Origin: a virus
IMG/VR virus record: IMGVR_UViG_3300025674_000016
Coordinates: 91,703 to 155,702 of that record
DNA: 64,000 nt
Strand: one strand, 5' to 3'
This document shows, piece after piece, positions 45,118-53,883 of the stretch; the first letter of the stretch is position 1, and every line of letters begins with the position of its first letter. Below the pieces are notes generated by a model that saw nothing but the letters and a program-made list of their open reading frames with translations, made no database searches and had not been told where the DNA came from. The translations under genes were made by a program, and so were the position numbers.

Positions 45118-45732
45118 ATGAGTAAGAAACTTCTCAAAGAAGGAACAGTTCGCAAGTTTATGAAGTTGGCTAACCTCTCTAGCTTTTCTAACAACTTTGT
45201 TAACGAAAAATACGACAAGGAAGAGATGGGAGATCTTGAAGAAGCTGGTTTCAACGCAGGAGTTGGCCTGAATTTTAAGAGGGATGAAGAGTTAGAAGAG
45301 GGCGGCATGGCATACAAGAGAGACGACCTTTACGAAGAAGAAGACGACGAAGAGGGCATGGATCTTGGCGATGAAGACGATGAGCCAATGGGCGATAAAG
45401 AAGAACTCTTTAAGCGCATTGTTGAGGCCGTTGCTGACGTGCTCGGCGTTGAAGTTGATCTTGAAGATGCAACTGGCGGCGACGAAGACATGGACATGGG
45501 CGACGAAGACATGGACATGGGCGACGAAGACATGGACATGGGCGACGAAGACATGGACATGGGCGACGAAGGTGACGAAGAGGGTGGTGAAGAGGAAGCC
45601 CTTAACGAAGCTATTCTAAACCTTCTTAACCGCTCCAACATTCAAGTTGTTGATGACAGTGTGATGACCGAGGCGCTAGTCAAAAGAGTTGCTGCTCGCG
45701 TTGCACGCAGGTTACTAAAAGAGTCTCTATGA
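45118..45732 (+). CDS. Acidic repeat protein, candidate prohead core / internal head protein
   Basis: 204 residues. The N-terminus KKLLKEGTVRKFMKLANLS is basic and amphipathic, like capsid-targeting tags; the middle is extremely acidic with four exact copies of GDEDMDM; the C-terminus is a basic helix (LVKRVAARVARRLLKE). This basic-acidic-basic layout recalls the acidic T4 core protein gp67. Late-type motif upstream. The role is inferred from composition. Confidence 0.6.
   Translation: MSKKLLKEGTVRKFMKLANLSSFSNNFVNEKYDKEEMGDLEEAGFNAGVGLNFKRDEELEEGGMAYKRDDLYEEEDDEEGMDLGDEDDEPMGDKEELFKRIVEAVADVLGVEVDLEDATGGDEDMDMGDEDMDMGDEDMDMGDEDMDMGDEGDEEGGEEEALNEAILNLLNRSNIQVVDDSVMTEALVKRVAARVARRLLKESL
45478..45570 (+). 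repeat. 21-bp tandem repeat, four identical copies
   Basis: The unit GGCGACGAAGACATGGACATG is repeated perfectly at 45478, 45499, 45520 and 45541, followed by a 9-base partial copy. In-frame, encodes GDEDMDM. Perfect identity points to recent slippage expansion. Confidence 0.95.
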
Positions 45733-46412
45733 AATATTGGCATCAGCACAAAGATTATGAAAAGGCTGGTGTCAGGAAAATCTTAGAAGAGTACGTTGAA
45801 GAGAAGATCCCTGGCTTCGCTGTTCATCAAAAGTCTAGCAGCCGAGTGATGCGTTTCCTTGGAAGCGTACTCTTTTTTGTTCCTACCTTTATGACCAGTT
45901 TTGTTACGACGCTTTACCCTAAGATTTATGTCCCAGACTTAAGTCGCTGGAAAAGTAACCACACTGGTACACTTAAAACTCTTTCACACGAGTATGTTCA
46001 CTTATCCGATAGAAAAAGATTAGGATTCTTGTTTAATTTAATTTACTTGTCTCCTCAAGTCTTTGCCTTGCTGGCCTTGTTGTCCTTTTATAACCTTTGG
46101 TTTTTGTTCGCTCTTTTTCTCTTGCTTCCCCTGCCCAGCATAGGGCGAACCTGGGCAGAGGTCCGAGGTTATAGAATGACAATGGCAGTTCACTTCTGGC
46201 TTACTTCAAAGAAATATAATATTGAACACTTAACATATCATTTTATCGGATCAAATTATTATTGGATGTGGCCTTTCAAAAGCCATATCAAGAATATACT
46301 AGAGAAAGAATATAAAAAAATACAAAACAACGATCTCGCCCCAGAGCTAGCAGAAGTAAGGGAAGTCTTGACAAAGGCAGGAGTCATATGCTATGATGCT
46401 TCTAGGAGGTGA
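45729..46412 (+). CDS. Membrane zinc metallopeptidase-like protein
   Basis: 227 residues, ATGA-coupled. The zincin motif HEYVH (HExxH) is at 87-91 within LKTLSHEYVHLSD, and a downstream E in RTWAEVRGY at about 144 could be the third ligand. Hydrophobic segments at about 41-62 and 100-135 suggest membrane association. It may process host or phage membrane or head proteins. No named family. Confidence 0.6.
   Translation: MKYWHQHKDYEKAGVRKILEEYVEEKIPGFAVHQKSSSRVMRFLGSVLFFVPTFMTSFVTTLYPKIYVPDLSRWKSNHTGTLKTLSHEYVHLSDRKRLGFLFNLIYLSPQVFALLALLSFYNLWFLFALFLLLPLPSIGRTWAEVRGYRMTMAVHFWLTSKKYNIEHLTYHFIGSNYYWMWPFKSHIKNILEKEYKKIQNNDLAPELAEVREVLTKAGVICYDASRR
46368..46397 (+). promoter_or_regulatory. Sigma70-type promoter inside the metallopeptidase gene end
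   Basis: TTGACA at 46368-46373, 18-base spacer, TATGAT at 46392-46397, 18 bases before the start of the membrane protein at 46416. It could drive 46416-clpP-47343. Confidence 0.6.
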
Positions 46413-46415
46413 GAT

Positions 46416-46787
46416 ATGTTATCTGCATTATTATGGGCCTTTACAGGCGCTCTAGTCTACAAAGTGCTGGCAACCATGATGGCTGTCGGCCATGCTTCTA
46501 TTTTCACAAAAAAAGTTATCAAACAAACCCTGTTCTTGCTTAACAGTGCTGCAAGCGATGTTGCTTTTATAAAACAACTCAAAAACAAAGTGGCACATGA
46601 AGCCCTGTCCCCTGAGCAAGCAGAGTGGATCAAAAAGGTTGATGATAAACTTTTTGATGATTGGAAGTCAAATTCTATTCGCATGTTCCACAATACTTTT
46701 ACAGGAAATACGTCTTCTCTTGTCGAGTTTAAGGATTGGCAGGAAGCTATGGCCTATTTAGATAAAGAAACCAAGGAGAACAAATGA
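46416..46787 (+). CDS. Small membrane-anchored protein, unknown
   Basis: 123 residues. N-terminal hydrophobic helix (ALLWAFTGALVYKVLATMMAV) followed by a helical soluble part. ATGA-coupled to clpP, so possibly co-acting with the protease. GGAGG ribosome-binding site. Confidence 0.6.
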   Translation: MLSALLWAFTGALVYKVLATMMAVGHASIFTKKVIKQTLFLLNSAASDVAFIKQLKNKVAHEALSPEQAEWIKKVDDKLFDDWKSNSIRMFHNTFTGNTSSLVEFKDWQEAMAYLDKETKENK

Positions 46788-47341
46788 CGGAAGAAAAGCA
46801 GCAAGAAGTACAAGAAATCGAGATTGATGAGCCTGGTATCCGAATTATGAGCCTCTATGGCCCGGTTGATGAAGAGTTGGTCGAGAAAACAATTTCTTCA
46901 CTGCTTGCAGTGTCCTACATGGACGCAGATCCAATTCAGTTGATTATTTCAACTGGTGGTGGCTTGGCCACTGAAATGTTTGCTCTTTATGATGTAATGC
47001 GAAATATCAGAGAAGATATTGAAATTTTAACACTTGGCTTGGGCAAGGTTATGTCAGCAGGCGTTTTGCTTTTGGCTGCTGGCACCAAAGGAAAAAGAAA
47101 GATTGGAAAGCATACAAGGGTGATGATTCACGGTATGAAGACCGATTTGGGTGGATATCTCAACGATATCAAAAATGATTATGATGAATTAAAGCAAATT
47201 GAAAAGATTTATATTGATGCCCTGTCAAAAGAAACCAATTTGACAAAAACAAAACTAAGGGAAATGTTTGCAGAACGCAGGGATATCTTTCTCTCAGCAG
47301 AAGAGGCTGTTGAATATGGGATTGCAGACGAGGTAATCTAA
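46784..47341 (+). CDS. clpP: ClpP-like protease subunit
   Basis: 185 residues. Catalytic triad visible: Ser91 in GKVMSAGVLLLAAG, His116 in RVMIHG, Asp167 in RRDIFLSAEEAVEYG. The first 15 residues are an acidic extension. No ClpA/X ATPase is seen in this window, so it may use the host one. Possible roles: prohead processing or turnover of host proteins. Confidence 0.9.
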   Translation: MTEEKQQEVQEIEIDEPGIRIMSLYGPVDEELVEKTISSLLAVSYMDADPIQLIISTGGGLATEMFALYDVMRNIREDIEILTLGLGKVMSAGVLLLAAGTKGKRKIGKHTRVMIHGMKTDLGGYLNDIKNDYDELKQIEKIYIDALSKETNLTKTKLREMFAERRDIFLSAEEAVEYGIADEVI

Positions 47342-47342
47342 A

Positions 47343-49514
47343 ATGAGTAAAAAATTAGTTGAAGAAATTATCTGGGAGCAACTTGCTCCCATACTGGAAG
47401 AGCTTGCGCCCATTGATGCCGAGCTTTTGGTTGAGGGCGAAGGGCTTGCGAGCGCAGACCCCAAAAAACTTCTTAAATCGATTCAAGCATTGAAAATAAG
47501 CCCAGATAACTGGGGTAAGTCCTTGGAAGAAGGTATTACAAACAAAGACAGAGAAATCTTTCGAATGCACGCGCAAAGAATACCTGGAAGCTCTGTAGAA
47601 GGCAAGCTAAAGAGCCTCGGAGCTTTTATGGAGCAAAGTGAAGAGATCAGAACAAACTGGGGCATGCAAGCAGACCCTTTAAGCAACTTAAACAACATTG
47701 GTCAACTTATTTCCAATGTTGTATTGGTTAAAACAATATCAAAAATCCTAAACCAGTTTGAAGATACTTCTGCTGGATTTATTATGGAATCTTTTTTTGC
47801 TGCTTTGGGGGGAGGTGTGAGAGAGGGCGGCAAGGGTACTATAGTGGATTTTCAAATAGGCAATGCACTTTATAGTTCCAAACTCTATAGTCCCTCCCAG
47901 AGGTATATAACAGGTTCTTTCGATTATTTAAAAGAGGCGCTACTAGCTGGTAAGACAATCACTTATTTTATTGCCTTAAAAAGACCAATCGGGGGCCAAA
48001 TTTCTTTACAGTTTTTTAAACAAGAGATTAAAATAGATAATTTATTTAAATGGATGAAGGATGGTCGTCAAAAACCTATAAAATTTCTTTATAAAAAAGA
48101 ACTAAAGACCACAAATTCAGATGCCACCACAAATTCAGATGCCACCACAAAATCAGACGCCACCGCCGACCCCCTAGGGGATGCTGCGGATAATTTGTTG
48201 AATTTTTTATATTCGACAGATTCTGCCTACAAGAAAAAATTAGGGAAAAGGGGTATGGAAGCTAAAGGTGTTAGTTCCCCGGTCATAAGAACAATATTAT
48301 TATACATTGTTACCTCTATCTATAAAAAAGATCTTGGAGGAATACATAAAATTCTTGAAGGAGAGATAAACAGCGTTCTCGAAGCAGAGGATGTTTCTAA
48401 AGATGAATTTAAAAACATTCTTGGTAACGATAGTCTGTTAAGAGCAATAGGCGAGAACTTATTTAAGCTTGAAAATAAAAATTTTCAACCAGAGAAAATT
48501 AAAACAGGAGATGGGAAGCGGGAGGAACGTTCACCCCTAGAAGGCATAGGAAAATCCCCTAAAAATATGACCCACCTAAAGACGTTAGCGGATAACATTA
48601 TCAGCATATTTCAATCGAATGAAGGCCAAGACCACGAATCTAACAGAGGCAGAGCTGTGTTTCATTTAAACAATTTGTTTACAGTAAAGGGTGCTGGAAG
48701 AGGATTTCAAGAAAATGTTGAAAAATTTTTGTCGAATGTCCTTCTCGGAGAGCGTCTCGCAGGAAAACTTAATGCTGGTAGTACAGCCAATCTTAGGGAC
48801 TCTCTACGGGATCTTGAAAACACTGAAGAAGATAAGGAATTTCTAGCTCTTATTTTACTTAATTACCTCAACTCAACCAATAAAACCTCCTTATTTACCA
48901 AGGTAGCTAAGGCGTTGCTAAGCCTTAGTAGATCTAGAAGGGATATCAAGGACGATAAACTTGTCAAATTTCTGCCTGCGCTAGAAGAGGCAAACAAAAA
49001 TTTTACCCCTATAATTGAGAATGTTTCGTTTGAAGACATCAAAACCATGATCGATCAGCAATTTCAAGATGGAGAAGTTGGAAAAGATGGAGAAGATGGA
49101 GAAGTGAAATATAACATAGACAAGGTGGAAAACCTGTACGATGAAATAAAGATGGACGCTAGAGCTGTTAAGTATCTATTTTCAAATTTAAAATTTGATT
49201 CCACGGAATTAGCTAAAATAAACCTATCGGCAAAAGACATGGACGCTGTTGCATCAATAAACATTGGAGAAAATTATTTACTTGCAACTGTGCAAAAAGC
49301 CTTAGAAGCGAAGAAAGACGTATTAGAAGAAAACATCAAGTTGATTCAGGAATTGCAAACTCAATTATCCAATATTACAGTAAATCTAAATAAGTTTTAC
49401 GAAGACTACGACACTCAATCAGCCTCAGATGCAAAGGGTAATGCAGATAATATCTCTAATGCACTCAAGGGAATACTCCCAGAGTCCTCCAAGCAAACAA
49501 CGCCACCAGAATAA
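47343..49514 (+). CDS. Large protein with possible PD-(D/E)XK-like core, unknown
   Basis: 723 residues, 1 base after clpP. Begins SKKLVEEIIWEQLAPILEEL. At about 138-200 the pattern FIMESFFAALGGG, TIVDFQI, YSSKLYS fits E-x(n)-D-x(n)-S-x-K, the metal site of PD-(D/E)XK nucleases. A short repeat TNSDATTNSDATTKSDAT lies at about 258-275. The C-terminal half is helical and charged. An internal head protein or nuclease are both possible. Confidence 0.45.
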   Translation: MSKKLVEEIIWEQLAPILEELAPIDAELLVEGEGLASADPKKLLKSIQALKISPDNWGKSLEEGITNKDREIFRMHAQRIPGSSVEGKLKSLGAFMEQSEEIRTNWGMQADPLSNLNNIGQLISNVVLVKTISKILNQFEDTSAGFIMESFFAALGGGVREGGKGTIVDFQIGNALYSSKLYSPSQRYITGSFDYLKEALLAGKTITYFIALKRPIGGQISLQFFKQEIKIDNLFKWMKDGRQKPIKFLYKKELKTTNSDATTNSDATTKSDATADPLGDAADNLLNFLYSTDSAYKKKLGKRGMEAKGVSSPVIRTILLYIVTSIYKKDLGGIHKILEGEINSVLEAEDVSKDEFKNILGNDSLLRAIGENLFKLENKNFQPEKIKTGDGKREERSPLEGIGKSPKNMTHLKTLADNIISIFQSNEGQDHESNRGRAVFHLNNLFTVKGAGRGFQENVEKFLSNVLLGERLAGKLNAGSTANLRDSLRDLENTEEDKEFLALILLNYLNSTNKTSLFTKVAKALLSLSRSRRDIKDDKLVKFLPALEEANKNFTPIIENVSFEDIKTMIDQQFQDGEVGKDGEDGEVKYNIDKVENLYDEIKMDARAVKYLFSNLKFDSTELAKINLSAKDMDAVASINIGENYLLATVQKALEAKKDVLEENIKLIQELQTQLSNITVNLNKFYEDYDTQSASDAKGNADNISNALKGILPESSKQTTPPE

Positions 49515-49529
49515 AACTAAACTTTCCCC

Positions 49530-49558
49530 TTGACAAACCCCGCCAAAGCGACTATATT
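49530..49558 (+). promoter_or_regulatory. Sigma70-type promoter for groEL
   Basis: TTGACA at 49530-49535, 17-base spacer, TATATT at 49553-49558, 23 bases before the groEL start. Host-type, with a C-rich spacer like the other early promoters of this phage. Confidence 0.88.
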
Positions 49559-49581
49559 GTACCTCAACCCAAGAGGAGAAT

Positions 49582-51156
49582 ATGTCAAAACAATACCTTT
49601 CAAAACAATCACTTCAAGAAAAGCTTACATCAGGAGTAAACAAACTCACTGACAACGTGGCTGCAACCTATGGACCAAGAGGAAGAAATGTTATCTTGCA
49701 CAAAGCAGGCAAGAACCCGGTCATCACCAAGGATGGTGTCACGGTCGCGGAGTTCGTTGACCTGGAAGACCCGTTCGAGAACACTGCCGCCCAAATCATT
49801 AAGCAAGCCTCTGCGAAAACCGCTCAAGATGCAGGCGACGGCACAACAACATCGACAATCCTTGCACGCTCAATATACGAGAACGCTCAAAAGTATATTG
49901 CCTCTGGCGTACCACCAACAGAAATTAAAAGGGGCGTCGATAAAGCAGTTGAAGCTGTTGTTAAAAACCTTGCCGAGATTGCAACAAAAATTAAAAGCAA
50001 GGATGATATCCAGAACATTGCTACGATCTCTGCTAACGGTGATCGCGTAATTGGCGAGCTTATTGCCAAGGCAGTTGACCTTGTTGGAAAGGACGGTGCC
50101 ATTACAATTCAAGAGGCCCGCTCAGTTGAAACAAGCCTTGATCTGGTTGAAGGCTTCCGCTTCGATTCAGGCTATTTATCTTCAAAGTTTATCACAGATG
50201 AACGACGCAATGTTGTAAAGTATGAAGACCCCTTGGTCCTCGTCACAGACAACAACATTGAGCACGTCGAAGATATGCTGCCTGTTCTTGAGATGGTGGC
50301 AAGAGACGGCAGGCCCCTTCTTATCGTTGCAGAAAACGTGGAAGGCCAAGCACTTGCAGCCTTAATTATGAACTCGATCCGAGGCTCACTTAAGGTGGCA
50401 GCAGTCAAGGCTCCAAAGTACGGAGAAGAAAGAAGAAATGTTTTAAAAGATCTCTCCATTGCAATCGGCGCAACTTTTGTTAGCAGAGAATCAGGACTAA
50501 CCCTTAAAACAACAAAACTCGAACACTTGGGCACTGTTAAAACAGCAGAAGTCACCAAGTATTGGACAACACTGGTAGGTGGAAATGGAAACCTCGACGA
50601 AATCAATAATCGAATTAGTAATCTTAAGGCGGAAATTGAGCAGACTGATAGCCTGCACGAATGTGAACGCATACAAGAAAGAATCACTCGCCTTGCTAGT
50701 GGCGTGGCTATCATTAGAGTTGGAGGTACGACAGAAATTGAAGCGATTGAAAAACGTCATCGCATCGAAGATGCACTTGAGGCTGTAAAGTCGGCACAGC
50801 AAGAAGGTATTGTCCCAGGCGGAGGCACAGCCCTGCTCCTGGCCAGCAAGAAATTAAAAGTTAATGTTGAGAATGCAGATCAAAAAATTGGAATAAAAAT
50901 CGTTCAAGAGTCCTGCGAGGCTCCCATTAGGCAAATGGCAGAGAACGCTGGCAAATCTCCAGATTTGATCACCGACTCTGTGAAAAAAACAAAGAAAGCA
51001 GGCTATGGATACGATTTCAAAAATGACTGCTTGACAAACCTCATGGACAAAGGTATAGTTGATCCTGTCAAAGTAACACGCTGCGCGTTACAAAACGCGG
51101 CAAGTGTTGCCACGACCCTGTTTACAACCAACCATGCAATTGTGGAGGAAACATGA
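49582..51156 (+). CDS. groEL: GroEL-type chaperonin (Hsp60)
   Basis: 524 residues, close to the 548 of E. coli GroEL. TYGPRGRNVILHK, the ATPase motif AGDGTTTSTILA at about 84-95, SANGD, IVPGGGTALLLASKKL, and GIVDPVKVTRCALQNAASVA near the end. The Gly-Met-rich GroEL C-terminus is missing. Folds phage proteins, probably the capsid protein, with the GroES-like protein at 34694. Confidence 0.95.
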   Translation: MSKQYLSKQSLQEKLTSGVNKLTDNVAATYGPRGRNVILHKAGKNPVITKDGVTVAEFVDLEDPFENTAAQIIKQASAKTAQDAGDGTTTSTILARSIYENAQKYIASGVPPTEIKRGVDKAVEAVVKNLAEIATKIKSKDDIQNIATISANGDRVIGELIAKAVDLVGKDGAITIQEARSVETSLDLVEGFRFDSGYLSSKFITDERRNVVKYEDPLVLVTDNNIEHVEDMLPVLEMVARDGRPLLIVAENVEGQALAALIMNSIRGSLKVAAVKAPKYGEERRNVLKDLSIAIGATFVSRESGLTLKTTKLEHLGTVKTAEVTKYWTTLVGGNGNLDEINNRISNLKAEIEQTDSLHECERIQERITRLASGVAIIRVGGTTEIEAIEKRHRIEDALEAVKSAQQEGIVPGGGTALLLASKKLKVNVENADQKIGIKIVQESCEAPIRQMAENAGKSPDLITDSVKKTKKAGYGYDFKNDCLTNLMDKGIVDPVKVTRCALQNAASVATTLFTTNHAIVEET

Positions 51157-51533
51157 TCGTTGGAATTAATTACCAAGTCGAGTTCGATGAGATTCCTGAG
51201 TTGATTGAACGACTAAACGATGAAGCATTTGATATTGCTCAGGATGAACTGGTTGAAGAAATCCACATGGCGACCAAGATGCTTCAAGAAGAAAACTTTG
51301 TTAAGTCTTTGGAGTTTCTTGCAAGAGTCCAAGAGGTTCTTGTTAGAATCAACATGAAGGTATCCAACTCAACAGATATCCTCAAGGCTTATACAAAGCA
51401 ACTGGTTGACCCACAAGAGCCAGAGCAGGATCATGCTCAAATGGGAGCACCACCAGACTTTGCAGAAATGCAAGAAAAGCTAGCGCAGATTAAAGAAAAC
51501 CTAAAGGAGACAGCAGTTGGAGAACAAGGATAA
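51153..51533 (+). CDS. Small helical protein, unknown
   Basis: 126 residues, ATGA-coupled to groEL. Acidic, fully helical, with heptads in 20-70 and a C-terminal coiled-coil segment (MQEKLAQIKENLKE). No family recognised; co-expression with groEL suggests a helper or unrelated early protein. Confidence 0.58.
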   Translation: MIVGINYQVEFDEIPELIERLNDEAFDIAQDELVEEIHMATKMLQEENFVKSLEFLARVQEVLVRINMKVSNSTDILKAYTKQLVDPQEPEQDHAQMGAPPDFAEMQEKLAQIKENLKETAVGEQG

Positions 51534-51747
51534 TTTTATTGCTTGGCTCCCACAAGGCTCTTGGCTCTGGCACGCCAGCTCAGGATCACACCAGATGTTA
51601 GAATCACCTGGTATCTGTCTTGTTCTGGGCAAAAGCCAGAGCGACTTATATGAAGTTCTTTATGAAGATAGAGTCTGGAGCGTAAGACAAAAATACGTTA
51701 AACCTTATAACAAAATGGGAGATGAAAATGATAGTAAAACTAGTTGA
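51517..51747 (+). CDS. Small SH3-like protein
   Basis: 76 residues from TTG 51517 (AAGGAGA upstream), overlapping the previous stop by 17 bases. PGICLVLGKSQSDLYEVLYE and KYVKPYN fit the G-V-V ... V-x-Y/W ... P-I/Y-N pattern of the 55.9 kb array. Confidence 0.55.
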   Translation: MENKDNFIAWLPQGSWLWHASSGSHQMLESPGICLVLGKSQSDLYEVLYEDRVWSVRQKYVKPYNKMGDENDSKTS

Positions 51748-52015
51748 AGTATTCTTAACAAATCAACCCTCGCAGGAAAGCAAGACGGGCTACAGCCTAA
51801 AGGAAGTATTTATAAACCCAAAGCACGTTACCTTTCTAAGAGAAGACGACCTTTATCAGGCAAAGCTAAGCGCAGGGCTGCTTCCTGAGAATCTGGATAA
51901 GCGACAGAGATTTACAAGGATTCACCTTGAGCGAGGCGAAATTGTTGTTGTCGGAGATCCAAGCACGATTAAAGAAAAGCTCAACATTGACAACCGAACA
52001 CTACTAAAGGGGTGA
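51728..52015 (+). CDS. Small phage protein, unknown
   Basis: 95 residues from ATG 51728 (GGGAG at 8 bases; ATG 51722 is too close). Beta-rich with KEVFINPKHVTFLREDD and RIHLERGEIVVVGDP, similar in style to small phage DNA-binding or PilZ-like folds, but not recognised. Confidence 0.55.
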   Translation: MIVKLVEVFLTNQPSQESKTGYSLKEVFINPKHVTFLREDDLYQAKLSAGLLPENLDKRQRFTRIHLERGEIVVVGDPSTIKEKLNIDNRTLLKG

Positions 52016-52018
52016 AAC

Positions 52019-52300
52019 ATGATTGATAATCACTATGTCTTGATCACGCAGGGCTCCTGCCCATTCTGTCAGGATGCAATTAAGTTGCTCAAGGAGAAAA
52101 ACTTAAAGTTTATCTATACAGACATGGAAGGAGCACCAGAGGTCTTGGAACTAACCAAGATGACATCAGGACACAAAACCGTTCCTATTATCTATGAAGT
52201 TGTTATCGGGAAAGATATGCAACAGCCAGCACAAAACAATTTTATTGGAGGCTTCGATGAGCTAAAGAAACACTTGGGGGTTGAGGGTGGCGCGTCGTAA
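52019..52300 (+). CDS. Glutaredoxin
   Basis: 93 residues. Active site CPFC in ITQGSCPFCQDAIKLL, cis-Pro segment TVPIIYE, and GGFDELKKHL at the end: the full glutaredoxin pattern. May reduce the ribonucleotide reductase. RBS AAGGGG. Confidence 0.85.
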   Translation: MIDNHYVLITQGSCPFCQDAIKLLKEKNLKFIYTDMEGAPEVLELTKMTSGHKTVPIIYEVVIGKDMQQPAQNNFIGGFDELKKHLGVEGGAS

Positions 52301-52619
52301 GCAAAACGCAATAAGTGCCAATTCTTTGTCGAGCACAAGAAAAGATAAGCAACAATATCTCAATGTTGCTTACAAGATCCTTGTCGAGCAGTGCAAGAAA
52401 GAAGAACCAGAAGAAGTGGCAGTTATAACTCTTTGTAGTTATATAAACACTCTCAGGGTCTTAATCAGCATTATCGACAATCTTTTGGAAAAAGAAACTG
52501 GCGGCGCAGTTGTCGTGAAAAACACAGAAGTCGCACTTATAAAGTCCTACCTAGACATGCTTGCATTCTACAAAGAAGAAATCAGTACAAAATTTGGCTT
52601 AAGTGTCGAACTTCACTGA
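52287..52619 (+). CDS. Small helical protein, unknown
   Basis: About 110 residues from GTG 52287, overlapping the glutaredoxin stop by 14 bases. Basic Ser-rich start (ARRKQN) then helices with a YLNVAYKILVEQCKK segment. No family recognised. Confidence 0.5.
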   Translation: MARRKQNAISANSLSSTRKDKQQYLNVAYKILVEQCKKEEPEEVAVITLCSYINTLRVLISIIDNLLEKETGGAVVVKNTEVALIKSYLDMLAFYKEEISTKFGLSVELH

Positions 52620-52656
52620 AAGTTTTACTACTTAATACAAAGGCTAAAACCTACCA

Positions 52657-53775
52657 ATGAAACTTAAAATAAACCATAAAAGGATTATGAAAGAAAATCA
52701 AGATCCAATAGGCGAGTTTGAGATTGGCCCAGCACAAAATTGGCCTCCAAAGGTTGCTGTTTTGTTTGATGGCGCTGGCTATGCGCGCTTGGGTCTGGAG
52801 GCTGCTGGTTTTGATTGTTATGGCTTTGAACTAAACCCTCTAGCCCACTGGCTTTCAAGCCATCTAGGCAACAAAAACAGATCTATCCTTGCAGATGTAA
52901 GAAACGTAGATCTCAGCGGCTTTGATGCTGTCTGGGCCAGCCCTCCCTGCCAGAGATTTTCAGCAGCAACTCAGGGCTCAGGAAACCAGGTTACAGGTAA
53001 ATATAAAGATGATCTTCTTGAGTGGTCCCTGACTATTCCAGAGAGATATCCAAACATCAGGGTGATTTGGGTTGAGAATGTCTTAACAAGAAAAAAAGAA
53101 CTTGATACATGGGGCATCAAGTATAATGCCGCACAGTTCTCGGACCAACCTCTTCAGCAGCGCCAGAGAATGATTGGCGGTCAATACCCTCTTCCTAAGA
53201 CATACAGAGATTATAAGCCTCACTATGTTGAATTAACAGATGTCTCTTGTCCTGCTATCACAGCATCAGAATGGAAGTGGAGCAAGAACGATAAAAGAAG
53301 AGCATCACGCTGGTGGTATAAGAAATACGGCAGAAGACCAACTTGGCAGGAGCTTGTAAATTATATGGGCCTGCCAACAGAGTCGATACCTAAAGAATGG
53401 TACAGAGGCTTTCAAATCTTCGACATTAAAGACGAAGAAGAAAAGAAAGCCGCTCGCTTAGCTTTTGAAAAAGAAATAGGTTGGGAAGTTGATAACCCTG
53501 GTAAGAGATTAACGCCGACACGCTGGAGAAATACTCTTATGCGTGCTGCTGGTAATGGTGTTGTGGTTTCGATGGCTAAGGGTTTGGGTGAGGCTGCTAT
53601 GAGAGAATTTGAAGCAGCAAAACAAAAACAAGAAGAACTTGATCAAGAGGTAGAATTACCTAATCAAGTCTACAGAAACGGAAGGTGGACAACCGAGCCA
53701 CCAGAACAAAATAACAATCTACAAGAAACAATGTTCAGACAAGTTGGAAAAGGACTATTCAGAACAAACAAATAG
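52657..53775 (+). CDS. C5-cytosine DNA methyltransferase
   Basis: 372 residues. Motif I LFDGAGYARLGLEAAGF, motif IV WASPPCQRFS with the catalytic Cys, motif VI WVENVL, motif VIII QQRQRM, and motif X RAAGNGVVVSMA. It methylates cytosine at C5, protecting phage DNA or marking it. The first 16 residues (MKLKINHKRIMKENQ) look like the tags of capsid-internal proteins; ATG 52687 is the alternative start with a better ribosome-binding site. Confidence 0.9.
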   Translation: MKLKINHKRIMKENQDPIGEFEIGPAQNWPPKVAVLFDGAGYARLGLEAAGFDCYGFELNPLAHWLSSHLGNKNRSILADVRNVDLSGFDAVWASPPCQRFSAATQGSGNQVTGKYKDDLLEWSLTIPERYPNIRVIWVENVLTRKKELDTWGIKYNAAQFSDQPLQQRQRMIGGQYPLPKTYRDYKPHYVELTDVSCPAITASEWKWSKNDKRRASRWWYKKYGRRPTWQELVNYMGLPTESIPKEWYRGFQIFDIKDEEEKKAARLAFEKEIGWEVDNPGKRLTPTRWRNTLMRAAGNGVVVSMAKGLGEAAMREFEAAKQKQEELDQEVELPNQVYRNGRWTTEPPEQNNNLQETMFRQVGKGLFRTNK

Positions 53776-53783
53776 GATAAAAA

Positions 53784-53873
53784 ATGGAAACGCTAGTTAT
53801 CGTAGCTCTTATTCTGGGATGTTTGGGGTCTTCAATTGGTCTTGGCGTTGCCCTCAGACAATTAGGGGATTAG
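53784..53873 (+). CDS. Membrane miniprotein
   Basis: 29 residues: METLVIVALILGCLGSSIG, then GVALRQLGD. Almost all hydrophobic, one helix. It has no strong ribosome-binding site but fits neatly between the methyltransferase and the hydroxylase gene. Confidence 0.35.
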   Translation: METLVIVALILGCLGSSIGLGVALRQLGD

Positions 53874-53883
53874 GAGAAACAAA

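Noticed and set aside
45478-45570. CRISPR-like array
   Set aside because: The repeats are directly adjacent without spacers and lie in frame in a gene, so they are a coding tandem repeat.
45330-45641. Minus-strand Ser/Met-rich frame
   Set aside because: Exact shadow of the acidic GDEDMDM repeats on the plus strand.
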